Counted from the first letter of the stretch, positions 12,542-30,202 are shown. The stretch: 64,000 nt of DNA from Myxocyprinus asiaticus (GCF_019703515.2 NC_059368.1:28079289-28143288), one strand, 5' to 3'. The notes: generated by a model not told the origin, from the sequence alone. Translations and numbers: made by a program.

Positions 12542-14078
12542 GACCTACAGGATGTAGCATCAAAAATAGAGGGGTATTAGCAATGCTTAAAAAAGAATTA
12601 TTCCTCATGAGATGTCATAACATATTCCAACAGAGGGTACTCAGGAGGGAAAAACTGATTATCCACACAATCTATAGTGGATGCAGTCTCATGGGTCAGT
12701 TATCTTTATGACCATTTTACCGCCAGAAAATCAAAAAAAAAAAAAAAAGCATTGGGCCTTTTTTTAATTATCAGGACATCAGGATTAATTATTGAGTGCT
12801 ATTAATGAACCTTGAAGGTTAATTTTTATTAATCAGCTAATTACAGAGGCAAAGATGACTCTGATTGCAGTGATGATAATTCCAGCTCAGCCAGTGAAAC
12901 AGCCTGATCTAGAGTGGATCAATCACAAAATGAAGAATTCACATCAGTGTTTCTGTAATGGAGGAGGTAAAAGTCAAGCTGTTGTAATTGGGTCATGCGG
13001 TACGAAAGGTACATTCTACCTGCAGAAGAGGACATTTTTCTTTTTAACAGACCCCCTGAAACTCTTCAGGGTCTTAGGGCCACACTTAACTTGGATAACA
13101 CAGTCACCTCCATACTGATTACCCTATTATTGAAAAATGTGATACAGATGATATTAGAAATGTTTTGATTAAACATTTACTCTTTTTTTTAATCAATACT
13201 CAATTTAACTTTGGCTTGACAGATCGAGCAAACGCTCACATGCAAATACTGCAGCAGATTGTTACAGAAACACAGGTGAAAGCTCCCTGCACAACACCCA
13301 GAAAACTTCAGAAAAATAATTTTCAACAGACACACAGCAATGCACTTTTCTATATAGCCGCCACCACCTGGTTTACCTCAGAACAGTTGTGATGTTGTTT
13401 GCTGGGTCACACTTGTTCAGAGACCTCATGTCCCACACAGGTGACTCCCACAAGAAAAGAGGTTATGAGCATTAGCGAGCACTACAGAAGGTCCTCATTA
13501 GTTTGGTTTAAGGGAATACACAGCTAAGGAATACTTGTGGGTGGGCATTTCTGTCTCTTTGAACACTGCTCCATGGTCTCTGAACACAAACCCCAGTATT
13601 CCCAGTTGCATCATATTTAGTTTAATGTATTCTTATTTGTTGATTTTAATTAAAAGGACATTTTTAATAAGGTACGGGAGACTTGTGGTCTGTTCTCTGC
13701 AGGTTGACGTGCTCTTGATGAAGCATTGATGAGAGGTTTGGTGGCACCAAAATGGCCTTTGAAGTTCAGGCATGAAAGTGTTGGAAGGGACTTCTAGAGG
13801 TGTTTGTCAAAAACACCATGCTGTCTTCCATTTGTTCAAAACTGTTGAAGGCTTACAGTATATGATATCACAGTTAAATAACAGTCAGGTCTGCAGTGGC
13901 ATTGACAGAACATAATGTCTCAATCAGATTTGTAGCTTCTTTCAGTAATAACAAGAAATGTCTAAGATATTATATTTAAAATATATTCATATTTAAATGC
14001 ATTTATATACATTACATTATACACTTTAAGAAGTAGGCTATTTAATACTTGACAGTCAAGTTATATAAGCAGGCACAC
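12542..14078. other. Intergenic, nothing recognised
   Basis: Short open frames at 12855-13118 and 13165-13392 carry no recognisable motif and no upstream promoter or splice context. Confidence 0.4.
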
Positions 14079-14611
14079 ACACTACCAGTCAAAAGTTTTG
14101 AAACACTTGACTGAAATGTTTCTCATGATCTTAAAAATATTTTGATCTGAAGGCGTATGCTTAAATGTTTGAAATTAGTTTTGTTGACAAAAATATAATT
14201 GTGCCACCATATTAATTTATTTCATTATAAAACTAACATTTAATTTAAAAAAAAAAGTTTTTGAAATTGATGACTTGGACCAAATAATAAAGAAAAGCAG
14301 CCACTAAGTGCCCAACATAGATGGGAACTCCTTCAATACTGTTTAAAAAGCATCCCAGGGTGATACCTCAAGAAGTTGGTTGAGAAAATGTCAAGAGTAC
14401 ATTTCTGCAAAATCTAGACAAAGTGTAACTACTTTGAAGATGCTAAAATATAACACAGTTTTGATTTATTTTGGATTTTGTTTAGTCACAACATAATTCC
14501 CATAGTTCCATTTATGTTATTCCATAGTTTTGATGACTTTACTATTATTCTAAAATGTGAAAAAGAAATTATAATAAAGAATAAGTGTTTCAAAACTTTT
14601 GACCGGTAGTG
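14079..14611. mobile_element. Deleted Tc1-like MITE (CACTACCRGTCAAAAG termini)
   Basis: Left CACTACCAGTCAAAAGTTTT and right AAAACTTTTGACCGGTAGTG are inverted copies, followed by TA on the right. At 530 bp it has no transposase left. Confidence 0.8.
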
Positions 14612-15036
14612 TAGTTTATGATTTAAACTATAGTTCATTGCTACTAAATTGGAGTAGCCAATCCCAATGGGCTGTATTTTTGTGGCAGATTATTGGCAAC
14701 CACTTTGTAATACAATATTTATCACAAAACACATCATGATTCATGATATTAGGCTACAGTTTAAATTAAAATTAGGAACTTCATATACTGGGATTAAAAA
14801 TGATAACAATGCATTTATAATTAAGGTAGATTTTAAAATTCATTTTAATAATAAGGAAATACTGTTTGACAAGACAATGAATATATCAAATAACTATTAA
14901 ATAAATTACAATAAATAACGAAATAACTAAAATGATAAATAACTAGTGTTATATAAAAAATTATTATATAAAATTGTTAGAAAAATGCGTCTTTATTCTG
15001 GACACATTCATATTCATATATGGAATAAGGCCATTG

Positions 15037-15656
15037 TTAAAGGGATAGTTCACCCACAAATGAAAATTCTCTTATCATTTATTCACCCTCATGCCATCCA
15101 AGATGTGTATGACTTTCTTTCTTCTGAAAAAACAGAAATGAAGATTTTTAGAAGAATATTTCAGCAATGCAAGTGAATGGGTGCCAAAATTTTGAAACTC
15201 CAAAATCCACATAAAGGGAGCATAAAAGTAATCCATATGACTCCAGTGTTTAAATTCATGTGTTCAGACACAATATGATAGATGTGGGTGAGAAACAGAT
15301 CAATATTTTTTTTTAATCATAAATTCTCCTCTTTACCCAATAGGGGGCGATATGCACAAAGAATGTGAATCACCAAAAACAGAAGAAGGAAAAAGAACCT
15401 AAATATTGATCTGTTTCTCACCCACACCATCTCGCTTCAGAAGATATGGATTTAACCACCAGAATCGTCTGGAGTACTTTTATGTTGCCCTTATGTGGAT
15501 TTTGGAGCTTCAAAATTTGGCAAATTAAGCTGAGATATTCTTCTAAACATCTTAGTTTGTGTTCAGCAGATATAAGAAAGTCATACACATCTGGGATGGC
15601 ATGAGAGTGAGTAAATGATGAGAGAATAACATTTTTTGGGTAAACTATCCCTTTAA
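15037..15656. mobile_element. TTAA-flanked palindromic MITE
   Basis: Intact ends TTAAAGGGATAGTTCACCC and GGTAAACTATCCCTTTAA with TTAA on both sides; palindromic around about 15340. Confidence 0.85.
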
Positions 15657-16255
15657 GTTTACAGATGAGACTGGTAGTGATTTATAAAAATAATAATATT
15701 ACATTTTTATATTAAATTAAAAAATATTGTCTTAGTATACTTGTATTTATATGTGGAATATGGTTTACAGATGACTGATAATGGTTTATTGTTGTCTTTT
15801 TCATTTTTATTTGTCAGTAATTTAATTTATAGCCTAATTTAACTCATATTGTACATATAAATAAATAAACACAATTAAATACTTATTAATTAATTAATTA
15901 ATTAATACATATAATTTCTTAATGAATGACTGACTGACTGACTGAATGAATTGATTAATGAAGTTACTAGAAGTCAAAGATTTTATTCAAAACATGGATT
16001 TAAAATAAAACTGAAGGGGAAGCTGGTATACTTGAAAAAATAAATCAAATAAAAATGTGCCTTTTTTTTATTTACGCATTGTTATTTTATTTTGACAGAG
16101 TTAAATAATAAAACTTAAAAATAAGTATTTTTTTTTTTCGTGAAAGATTACTCCATTTAATTTTATGGATTTTTTATTATGAAATTGTACAGAAAGATGT
16201 ACGAGTTGGACTACAGTTTCTGCCTACAAGTCCCATTTTCAACGAGCGCCGCTCT

Positions 16256-16267
16256 TGCGCATGCGCA
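16256..16267. promoter_or_regulatory. NRF1-type palindrome upstream of psma8
   Basis: TGCGCATGCGCA is a perfect 12-bp palindrome matching the NRF1 consensus. It lies about 85 bp upstream of the psma8 ATG, in a short locally GC-richer patch with no TATA box visible nearby. NRF1 sites are typical of TATA-less proteasome and housekeeping promoters. Use of the site here is an inference. Confidence 0.6.
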
Positions 16268-16340
16268 TTTAATTTCGAAACCACTGGTTCTACGGGACGT
16301 CTGAAAACTATTTCCTTCTAATTCGTTCTCTTCTATCTAG

Positions 16341-20993
<4,653 letters not shown>

Positions 20994-21208
20994 ATCACTG
21001 TCAAACAATCCGTAGCTCCTCTCAGTTTTGTTTATATGGGCAGAAGCACTTGGCTCAGGCTCACACTGTATCCTTCCCGCCTGTCGTCCGTTAAGAGCAC
21101 AGTCTCTCAGTCTTCTGGTGAACCCATTGTTTGTGTAACACCCTGAAAAGGTTTGATAAATGTTGACATTTTTTAAATGTTTCATTCTTGAAAAAAAAAA
21201 AAAACTTT

Positions 21209-21581
21209 TTAAGGGATAGTTCATGTAAAAATAAAAATGTCATCGTCATTTTGTCACCCCCATGTTCTTCCAAACTCATATGACTTTCCTTCTTCCACGG
21301 AACACAAAAGGAGGGATGTTTGGCAGCATGTTCGCCTCAGTCACCGTTGACTTTCATTGCATCTTTTTCCCATATAATGGAGGTGCAAAGGATATGTTAG
21401 CCAGAACGTTAGCCCCAATTACTGTTCACTTTCATTGCATCTTTGTTTTTCCATACGACGAAAGTGAATGGTGACTGAGGCTAACATTCTGTTTAACATC
21501 TCCTTTTGTGTTCCACAGAAGAAAGTCATACAGGTTTAGAGCAACACAAAGGTGAGTAAATTTTTGGATGAACTATCCTAA
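21209..21581. mobile_element. Second-subfamily TTAA MITE downstream of psma8
   Basis: Starts TTAAGGGATAGTTCATGTAA and has the CATGTTCTTCCAAACTCATATG and GAACACAAAAGG blocks with their complements. The right end GATGAACTATCC lacks TTAA. Confidence 0.7.
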
Positions 21582-21742
21582 AAACTATCCCATTTTCAGG
21601 GTTAGGTTGAATTGTATCTCATAACTGTACTGTATTCGTCAAGCATGCATAGCGGGCAGCATGCAATCTTTTTCACACTTCTGCGAAGCTGCTCTACTAC
21701 AACCGAGAATTCTGGGGGAGTGTGCTCTGAATGACGTATCCT

Positions 21743-21748
21743 AATAAA
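21743..21748 (+). terminator. Candidate polyadenylation signal for psma8
   Basis: AATAAA lies about 750 bp after the psma8 stop codon. An earlier AATAAA at 21230-21235 lies inside a MITE. Which one is used cannot be told from sequence alone. Confidence 0.3.
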
Positions 21749-22575
21749 CTATTATGGTTTGTACCCATGGCCTGTTTGGTTTTCATTGATGTGAAGTAAT
21801 TCAAGCTGTTCTGCCTAAGAGAAGTTTTGGAGCAGCCAATTCCAGATGGAAAATGACTGTATGTCTCTGTACCCATGTGTATGGAAGGAGACAAAGCCTC
21901 AGATAACATTAAAACATCTTTCTTTTCATGAGCACGCTCATGCATAATAATAGTGTCAATTACCTTTGTCTTCCTCCATTTGACGTGCTGTCAGAGGGAC
22001 GGAAACCTAGAACTCGCACATACTCTCTGTCTGTGCCTTTGATCCGAGGCAGTTAGCAGCACACGCAGCTGGTAAGACAATCAATAATTAATTAATTGAA
22101 CTGAAGAGCTGCAGTCTGGAACAATTTCAGTGGCTCCTCATTTAAGTTCAGTGTGCACAAAGTGTATATGTATTAGTCAGCATGCAGGACCGCGAAATGC
22201 TGATGTCAAATGCCCTTGATGGAAAGACTGACCGGTGAACCTCATTGCGAGTCAGTGTGTTTTAATGCATAAAATCTGCCTGTTTATTTGCAAAAATGCA
22301 CATTGTATGCCTTATCTGTGCTTAAAAAGCAATCTCCGCTACAGTCACTGACTTTGGTAAGCCAGTATTCGCATACGGGGCTCTGTACCTCCTGAATAGC
22401 ATGCACACACACTCTGTGGGGACTGTGAATGCTGCAGGCGTATCAATATTTAGCTCTTAGCATCTCATTCATGATTATTCAGAGGTAATGGAATATTTCA
22501 GAATCCTCTACCTCAGGCAAGCAGAGTATTTAAGTTTCTGTGGCTGAGGCAAGGCATATATTAGAGGGGCTTCTT

Positions 22576-22750
22576 TTAAAGGAATAGTTCACGAAACTTG
22601 ACAATTCTGTCATCGTTTTCTTACCCTCATGTCATTTCCAAACCAATACCTGTTTCCAAAGGAGGAATTTTAAAGGATGTCCCATTTGCTGATGTAAATA
22701 CAATGGCAGTTAAGGATTGACTTCCTTTAAAGCTTTAAAAATCCATGCAA
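22576..22750. mobile_element. TTAA MITE, left-end fragment
   Basis: TTAAAGGAATAGTTCACGAA followed by the ACCCTCATGTCATTTCCAAA block; the right half is missing. Confidence 0.55.
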
Positions 22751-23958
22751 CTCGTGCTCTAATTCCAACTCTCACTCATGATTTTACAAGGCATGGTGCT
22801 TTGATTACACCATAGTAAAAAAAAGATAATTCTGACTTTATATCTTACAATTTAATTCAGACTTTGACATACTTTACATCAGGCAATTGTGACTATCTCA
22901 CAATTATATAGAGCTATAAAGCTGCAATTGCATAATATAAATGCACAGTTGTGAGAAATTGGCAATTGGGAATTTATTTCTGGTAGTTGCAAGATATAAC
23001 CTCGTGATTGGAAGTTCATATTTCACAATAGCAACTGTATTTCTCAGAATTGTGACTCAAAATTGAGAGAAAAAGTTGAAACTGTGAGATTAAAAACTCA
23101 CAACTGCTACTTTTTTCTCACAATTGCAAGTTTATATCTCTTAGATCTTAAATCATTAGAGTGACGAGCGGTCAACTGTGGTGCCTCAGAGACATCCTGC
23201 CCCTGATCTGTTGATTTTGGCCCTTGTTATTATGATCTTGTTGCGGGAGTGCCCTTGAGGCTATCTTTTGGCCTGCTTCTTTCAGCTTCAAACCCTTTGG
23301 CAGTTTGTATGTCCTACTGGTCAGCTCTAGCTTTCGATGTTCTGATTGGCCAGCCTCAAATCTTAAGGCAGCTTTTTCAGCTAAATTGAGTGCCTGCAGC
23401 TTAAACTGTCCTGCTTTTATTGGTTAGTAATGGTCTCTATGCCATTTGCTCACTGTGATTGGTAGATTCTGATGCCCAAGGCAGAATTAGTGTTATTTGT
23501 TTAGCGTGTTCCCCAAGGCAGTGTTTTGTTCTGATTGGTTGGCCTAGGTAAGGGCATGCACTGCCCTGGAGCATGTACACAGACCTCTACACAACCCTCA
23601 ATTGAAAATGCAGTAATAGTCAGTCCATTACAACATCTTTAGCATGGTTGTATCAAAAATGTTGCAAAAGTGACTGAGGTGTAGAAAAATACAATATATA
23701 ATGGTCTGGAGCAATTTGAACATAATGGTCAATCAGTATTAACAAGAGACACAAAACAAGTTGCTGCTATTAGTGTTTAATTCCTTTGTGCTTCCTTACC
23801 ACCCAATATGTTAGTGAAATACATATAGCATGACAAAAAGACTGTCTGAATAACATTTACAAATCAAAAAAAGGATAGGAACACAACATTTTCTAATTTT
23901 AACATTTTTGGAGCATTACGCAATATAGAACTTAGTACAAAACTCCTCGAAATACAGC
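22751..23958. other. Convergent intergenic region, no gene seen
   Basis: Between psma8 and taf4b 3' ends. Contains a region of repeated CACAATTG/GTGAGA-like words (22850-23150) with no clear period. No supported gene. Confidence 0.4.
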
Positions 23959-24096
23959 TCATCTCATTGGCTTGATTGTGTATCTAGCATAGAAAAACTC
24001 TATATAGCATGATTGAGTGTCGAGTGTGGGGTCTTGCTCCATGCATAAAATCCGATCTCTCAAAGTGACTCGAACTGGTGCTCTTTGAGTCGCAAG
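23959..24096 (-). pseudogene. taf4b: taf4b terminal exon, frameshifted
   Basis: Joins the previous exon in phase as LATQRAPVRVTLRDRILCME, the final TAF4 signature (RxTLRDLIFCMEQ). After EQDPTL the family ending, HS(L/I)(L/M)LY(K/R)xFL then stop, is found one frame over (HSIMLYRVFLC then TAG at about 23989-23991). The original frame instead runs on to TGA at 23959-23961. This implies a 1-nt deletion near 24018-24026. Confidence 0.8.
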
Positions 24097-25327
24097 CTGC
24101 CCATGTGGACCTAACAACACAAGGACAAGGCAGAAACAAGCAATGAGTTCCTTTGGCCACATGTTTTTTTTTCTTTTTTGTTTTTTTTTTCTCCTGCTCA
24201 ACAAATATAAAAGGCACATTTTATAAACTGGAAAGGATCAAGTATCAGCTCCCATTTGGTATGACTACACAGAGGCAATTAATTTTTTATTGAGAAATCA
24301 TACAAAAATCAGGACAATTTGACAAACATACAATTTATACTCCCATAGTGAAAATTAAAGGAAGTTACAACAATAAAATAAAATTAAATACCACTTAAAT
24401 TTAACCCCTAACACAAACCTAAACCTAACCATAGAGTCTAACCCTTTAACCAAAACCTAAACCATGATTTTAATAGTAAATTAACGTGTGCCACAGAAGA
24501 AAGAAAACCAAATCAGGGTTTGGAATGAGACGAGGGATGCGAATTATAGGTTATCGACACACATCAGTCATTAGTATTGCATGAATAAATATGGAATGAA
24601 AAACCAAATTTGTTAACTTTATTGAAATAAAGTGTTGGATAGGAGGATAGGCTAAGATTCCGTTTATTGGTCAGCCAGTATGGAAATAAAAGTTGTACCT
24701 TTTCATTCACACCAAGTCGTACAATATCTTACGGTTTTGCCATTTCAAGTTGTTGACAAGTTGTCATGAGACTGTTTTGGAACTTGAAGACTAAAGTTTG
24801 GAGTCCTTAATACCTTTTAACCCCCATTTATCCTCCTTTGATCTTTTCCTACCAGAAGCACTAGCTCTTTATAGAGATGCATATTCTTTTTCAGAGATGA
24901 AACCTCAAAAAGAGGCAAAGACAAAATATCCCCAGGCAGGAGGCTTTTTTTTTTTTTTCAAAGGCTTGCAAAAACTCAAAACCATCTTTTCACTTATTAC
25001 CATTCCCTCCCTGCCTGAAGGAAAAGGAATTCTCAAATGTAAAAACTAATTAAACTAAACTAACATACAATACTCTGGTCTATTGTTCAGTCTTTTCCTC
25101 AACACGGTCACCTTTTTCCTTAAATCTCATTAAAATCACTAACAATAACACCTGGTATTTTACAGATAGAATTAGTTTCTACTCCTTGAAGCTTATGTGA
25201 ACTGATTTACAGTATGAAAAAAGTAAATCTGAGTGCGGAGAGGAATAGAGATGGCAGCCTATATGGAGAATTTTCTTTGCCCATTCAGAGGTCATGTGCC
25301 AGTTTTGGTTTGTGGGTGGTAGTGCTT

Positions 25328-26013
25328 ATAGGGTTAGTTAAAATTCTCTAATGATTTACTCACCCTTCTGGCATCCCAGATGTGTATGACTTTCTTTCTT
25401 CTGAAAAAACAGAAATGAAGATTTTTAGAAGAATATTTCAGCAATGCAAGTGAATAGGTGCCAAAAAGTTGAAGCTCCAAAATCCACATAAAGGGAGCAT
25501 AAAAGTAATCCGTATGACTCCAGTGGTTAAATCCATAACTTCAGACACTGTATGATAGGTGTGGGTGAGAAACAGATACATTTTTTAAGTAATTTTTTTT
25601 TATCATAAATTCTTCTCCCTGCCCAGTAGGGGGTGATATGCACAAAGAATGTGAATCCCAAAAACAGAAGAAGAAGGAGAAAGTGAAAGTAAAGTGGAGA
25701 TTGACTGAGCAGGGAGGAGAATTTATAGTAAAAAATGCTTAAATATTGATCTGTTTCTCACCCACACCTATCATATAACTTCTGAAGACATGGATTTAAC
25801 CACCAGAGTTGTCTGGAGTATTTTTATTTTGCCCTAATGTGGATTTTGGAGCTTCAAAATTTTAGCACCCATTCACTTACATGGTATGGACCTACAGAGA
25901 TGATAAAATCTTCATTTGTGTTCAGCAGATGAAAAAGTCATACACATCTTGTATAGCATGAGGGTGAGTACATGATGAGAGAATATTCATTTCTGGGTGA
26001 ACTAACCCTTTAA
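25328..26013. mobile_element. TTAA-family palindromic MITE (taf4b intron)
   Basis: Same family as 15037-15656. The left end is eroded (GGGTTAGTTAAAATTC) and the right end GTGAACTAACCCTTTAA is intact. Confidence 0.8.
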
Positions 26014-26389
26014 GGAATCCTACCAGTTCACTCTCCAAAGGAGTTCATTAATGTTTAAATGACATAATGGCAAATGTGCAATTCGATATTGCCACACACG
26101 CAGACTTCTCAAAGTTCCCTATTCTTTATTTATGCTCATACACACAAGAGTGACACATGTATTTAAGAAAATCCACTACTGTAAATACAGCTTGGCTCAA
26201 TAATCAGAAATGACCAAACCCTCTTCTGTACGACAAACTGTTTATGTATGCAAGTGATTATCTTTAACATAATTCTATGTGCACATTTTCTCCACATCTG
26301 CAAAGAGTGAAGTATGTTGACATATACAGGAAAACCCATAATCAACAGAACACACACACTATGGTGGTTGTATAGACACGTGCAGGTAC

Positions 26390-26506
26390 CTGGTTGGCCC
26401 CTGGGCCGGGAGCCTCCAGAGATTTCCTCTTACGGGGCCCCAGAGCCGCCAGCGCTGCCAAATTTGCATCTCTGTGCTCCATCTGTGCCAACTCCAACTG
26501 CTGCAT
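26390..26506 (-). pseudogene. taf4b: taf4b C-terminal exon (RDANLAALAALGPRK)
   Basis: Thirty-nine codons reading MQQLELAQMEHRDANLAALA then ALGPRKRKSLEAPGPGANQ, between a TTTTAG acceptor and a GTACCT donor. It closely follows the LQQLELAQIQHRDANLTALA block of TAF4B. Open in frame. Confidence 0.88.
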
Positions 26507-27077
26507 CTAAAAGAAGGGGAAAAAAGAGATAATGTGTGTTTGACAGGCACTCAAATTTCAAATCAATATTTCCATTGGCTCGAGCAATTCCACATGGAAT
26601 GTTTGGAGAAAACGGAAAGCTGTTATTGGTGATAAATCCTTCATTTCAGCAGTATTGGTTTTACTGATAGTATATGACAAAGAACTGGTGCGAAAATTCA
26701 GAAACACATGTTATGTGGCTCTCCAACACACATTGTACACACAAGTAAATGAGCGTTACCTTGTAAATAGACACACAACTTATCCAGAGGGCTTTCATTA
26801 CATTCTGTTCCCTGTTTGGCCCCAGGCTTCAATTTCAGACCCAATATTAGACTCAATTAAAATGAGCCCCCAATTAGAGAGCCTTGACTCCAGGGTATGT
26901 GTGTGTGTGTGTGCATGTGCATTTGTCTATGTGGGGCACAAATGGGACTTTATGAAGAGTATTGATTGTCCTCATTGCTATACAAGGGAGCAGAAGGAAA
27001 GAAAAACAGGTTGTGGAGGAAGGACATATGTTTTTTTAATTATTATTATTTACAGAAACATACAGAAATCCTTTTAC

Positions 27078-27134
27078 CTCTTTGGCTCTCTGCTTAAGAC
27101 GTTGTTGCTCTGGGTCTTCACTGTTACAGCGACA
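27078..27134 (-). pseudogene. taf4b: taf4b C-terminal exon with altered basic patch
   Basis: Nineteen codons, CRCNSEDPEQQRLKQRAKE, after an 85-nt intron. Length and position match the family KSRS(N/R)(Q/K)EDPEQLRLKQKAKE, but the lysine/serine positions have become cysteine (AGCRCNSE for AAKSRSNKE). Open frame, GTAAAA donor. Confidence 0.8.
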
Positions 27135-27219
27135 CTGTTAAAGCACAAAACAGCACATTTCAAATGGAGACAGATATTTTCCCCCTCTGAACAAACTCTT
27201 TCGTGCATCTACTTGTTAC

Positions 27220-27345
27220 CCCGGCGATGCAGAGGAGTGCTTCTCTCTCCTCTTCCTCTCTCCTCTGTTTCTCCAGTCTGTCCAGTTGTTCGAGGAACTT
27301 AAGCTGAGAGTGCATGTCATTGGTCTGATTGTTGCGCCAATCATC
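27220..27345 (-). pseudogene. taf4b: taf4b C-terminal coiled-coil exon
   Basis: Forty-two codons, phase 0, reading DDWRNNQTNDMHSQLKFLEQ then LDRLEKQRREEEEREALL. This is the highly conserved charged helix of the TAF4 C-terminal domain. The acceptor is CTCAACAC-side TTGAG and the donor is GTAACA. Open and well conserved. Confidence 0.88.
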
Positions 27346-27782
27346 CTCAACACAGGAAACACACACCACAGGAAACACATTTCCAAAAAGACACAAAATT
27401 TGACAGTTGTAAGACAGTATCTACAGTCACTTAGCCAACATGCACTCAAAAAATTTACTTTTACTATTGTTAGGTTTAAAGAATCCTCCCTTGTTTATAT
27501 TACTCAAAAATACATGTAACAAAGTGAACTTAATTTAACGGAGTTGTTTCAATGTAAAAATGTTTGGTTAACTGGGCAGGGGATTTCCAGTTCACCAGCC
27601 ATCTTTGCATGGGACTCGAAAGAGTAAATTAGGTTCCCTCTACACAAAGTATTCAAGTAAAGATAAAGTTTTTGCTTTTCAGACCTAAATGTGTCGATTG
27701 AGGAGAACTACTTCCCTCCTGAAACACTGTCAGCACAAACATTTTATAAAGTGCTGGAGACTGAAGGTCAAGTTCATCCTTG

Positions 27783-28078
27783 GGGTAACCTCCTCGTGGT
27801 CACTATAATGTGGTTCGTTCTCGGTGGGGCGTGTGGTGAGTTGAGCGTGGATGCCGCGGTGGATGGCGTGAAGCCTCCACAGCGCTGTCTCCGTGGCAAC
27901 GAGCTCAACAAGCCACGTGATATGATGTGCGGATTGACGGTCTCAGACGTGGAGGCAACTGGGATTCGTCCTCCGCCACCCGGATTGAGGCGAATCACTA
28001 CGTGACCACGAGGACTTAAAAGCACATTGGGAATTGGGCATTCCAAATTAGGGAGAAAAGGGGAAAAATAAATAAATA
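27783..28078 (+). repeat. 5'-truncated tRNA-derived SINE
   Basis: Body begins TAACCTCCTCGTGGTCACTA and ends GGGAGAAAAGGGGAAAAATA with an A-rich AAATAAATAAAT tail. It lacks the tRNA head present in the copy at 53410. The body frames on both strands are not genes. Confidence 0.8.
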
Positions 28079-28685
28079 ATGCTTTTAAAAAATTTGCGCA
28101 CTTAATCTTGCACTCTGACCTTACGTAAATTCAATACACAATAAAGCTCCAATAGGCTTGCCAATAAGGAATTTTCCAACCGAGGAATTCAAGCTTGAAG
28201 TACCTCCTTCATGTTTTTGCAACTCACCATCTGTGCAACTCCAGCTGTACTGCTAATGCGCAATTGTTCAGGTAACAAACCGACAGCTGGGCGGAGCAGA
28301 GTGCAGGGATCTCGAGATGCATTTAACAAAGTTTCAAATTACATTTAACTTGGCACAGCGTCCCTAAAACTCCAGTGTTTATGGCTAGAGATTCTGAAAA
28401 CCAGTGAAACATGACATAAGCAAAGTGGGTCACACCAAAAGCATCCGTCAGACGCATCACAGACCAGCAAAAATAAAAAAAATTACTCAGACAGACGAAA
28501 GAATGGATCCTGTGAGAACAGCCCTTGAGTCTACCTTGGACAGATTCACAAACTCCATTACAAAATGTATTGTTGTGGACACTGTAAAAAATAAAATAGC
28601 ATTTTATCCAGCTTATGGGTCTTTTTTTTTCTTTTTTTTTCTCTCACAGATACTACGAAATGTAGGCCTAAATAACGTCGCATCG

Positions 28686-30202
28686 ACAACCCCAATTTCG
28701 TATGAAAAATGCTAATAAAAACAAAAAGGAGTGATTTGTAAATTATATTCACCATTTGAAAAGCACTACAACTAAACATTATATGATGTTTTACCTTTTG
28801 AATTTCATTGTTTTTTTTTTAAATGTACTTTCAAATCAGATGATTGCAATATTGCTCCAAATAAGTTGGGACAGTTGAGTGTTTACCACTGTGAAACATC
28901 ACCATTTCTTCTAATAACATTTATTAAGCATTTGGGCACTGAAGACACAAGTTTCTTAAGTTTAAAAAATGGAATTTTCCCCCAATCATCCATTATGCAG
29001 GTCTTCAGCTGCACAATTGTACGGGGTCTTTGTTACCGCTTCATAATGCATCACACATTCTCAGCTGGAGATGGTCAGGACAGCAAGCAGGCCAATCTAG
29101 CACCCGCACTCTCTGCTTATTCGGCCAGTATGTGGTTTGAAGTTGTCCTGCTGAAAATTCCGTGACGTCCCTGGAAAAGACGGTGCTGGATGGCAGTATA
29201 TGCTGCTTCAAAATTTTTACATATCTGTCTGCATTAATGGTGCCCTCACAGATGTGCGAGTTACCCATGCCATGGGCACTGACACACCCCTGGCCCATAC
29301 AGACACCGGCTTTTGGACCTGACGCAGCTTGGATGGTCCTTTTCCTCTTTGGCCCAGAGAACACGACAGCTGTGTTTTTCAAAAACGATTTGAAATGTGG
29401 ACTCATCGGACCAAAAACCACGGTTCTACTTTCCATCTAAGATGAGACTGAGCCCAGAGATGTCAGCAGCACTTCTGGACAGTGTTGATATATGGTTTCT
29501 GCTTTGCATTGTAAAGTCTTAACTTGCATCTGTGGATGCAGCGGCGAATGGTGTTGACTGACAAAGGTTTACTAAAGTAATCCCAAGCCCATGTTCATTA
29601 CATCCATTACAGATGAATGCCGTTTTTTAGACAGTGCTGTCTGAGGGATCGGAGATCATGCACATTCATAAGTGGTTTTCGTCTTTCCCTTTACAGAGAT
29701 TTGACCAGATTCCTTGAATCTTTTAACTATATTGTGCACTGTAGAGTGTGAAATAACCAAAATCCTTCCAATTTGTATTTGGGGAACTTTGTTCTCAAAG
29801 TGCTGGATTATTTGTTGAAGCATCTGTTGGCAAATTGATGAGTCTTGAATGATCTTTGCTCTTGAAGGACTAGGCTGTTTTTGGAGGCTCCTTGTATACT
29901 ATGACATGATAGCCTCACCTGTTTAACATCTCCTGTTTCACATCGCCTTATTTTAACTCGTCAAATTGTTATTAGTCTTAAATTGCCCGTCTCAACTTTT
30001 TTTTTGGAGCATTTGCAATCATCTGATTCGAAATGACTGTACATTTTCAAAAAAACAATGAAATTCACAAGGTAAAACATCATATAATGTGTAGTTGTAG
30101 TGCTTTCAATATAGCAAAAGGTGAATATAATTTACAAATCACTCCTTTTTGTTTTTATTAGCATTTTTCATTCTGTCCCAACTTTTTCAGAATTGGGGTT
30201 GT
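28686..30202 (-). mobile_element. Degenerate Tc1-like transposon (taf4b intron)
   Basis: Left ACAACCCCAATTTCGTATGA and right GAATTGGGGTTGT are inverted ends with a TA-rich target; the arms carry GGAGTGATTTGTAAATTATA and its complement. A minus-strand frame at 29041-29436 retains transposase residues (QGCVSAHGMGNSHICEGTIN; VRVLDWPACCPD). It is frameshifted and incomplete. It lies in the same orientation as taf4b. Confidence 0.85.

Noticed and set aside
26655..27302. 215-codon plus-strand open frame
   Set aside because: It runs antisense over taf4b exons 27078-27345 and includes a GT repeat; no domain.
27691..28046. Open frames on both strands
   Set aside because: They translate the body of a tRNA-derived SINE.
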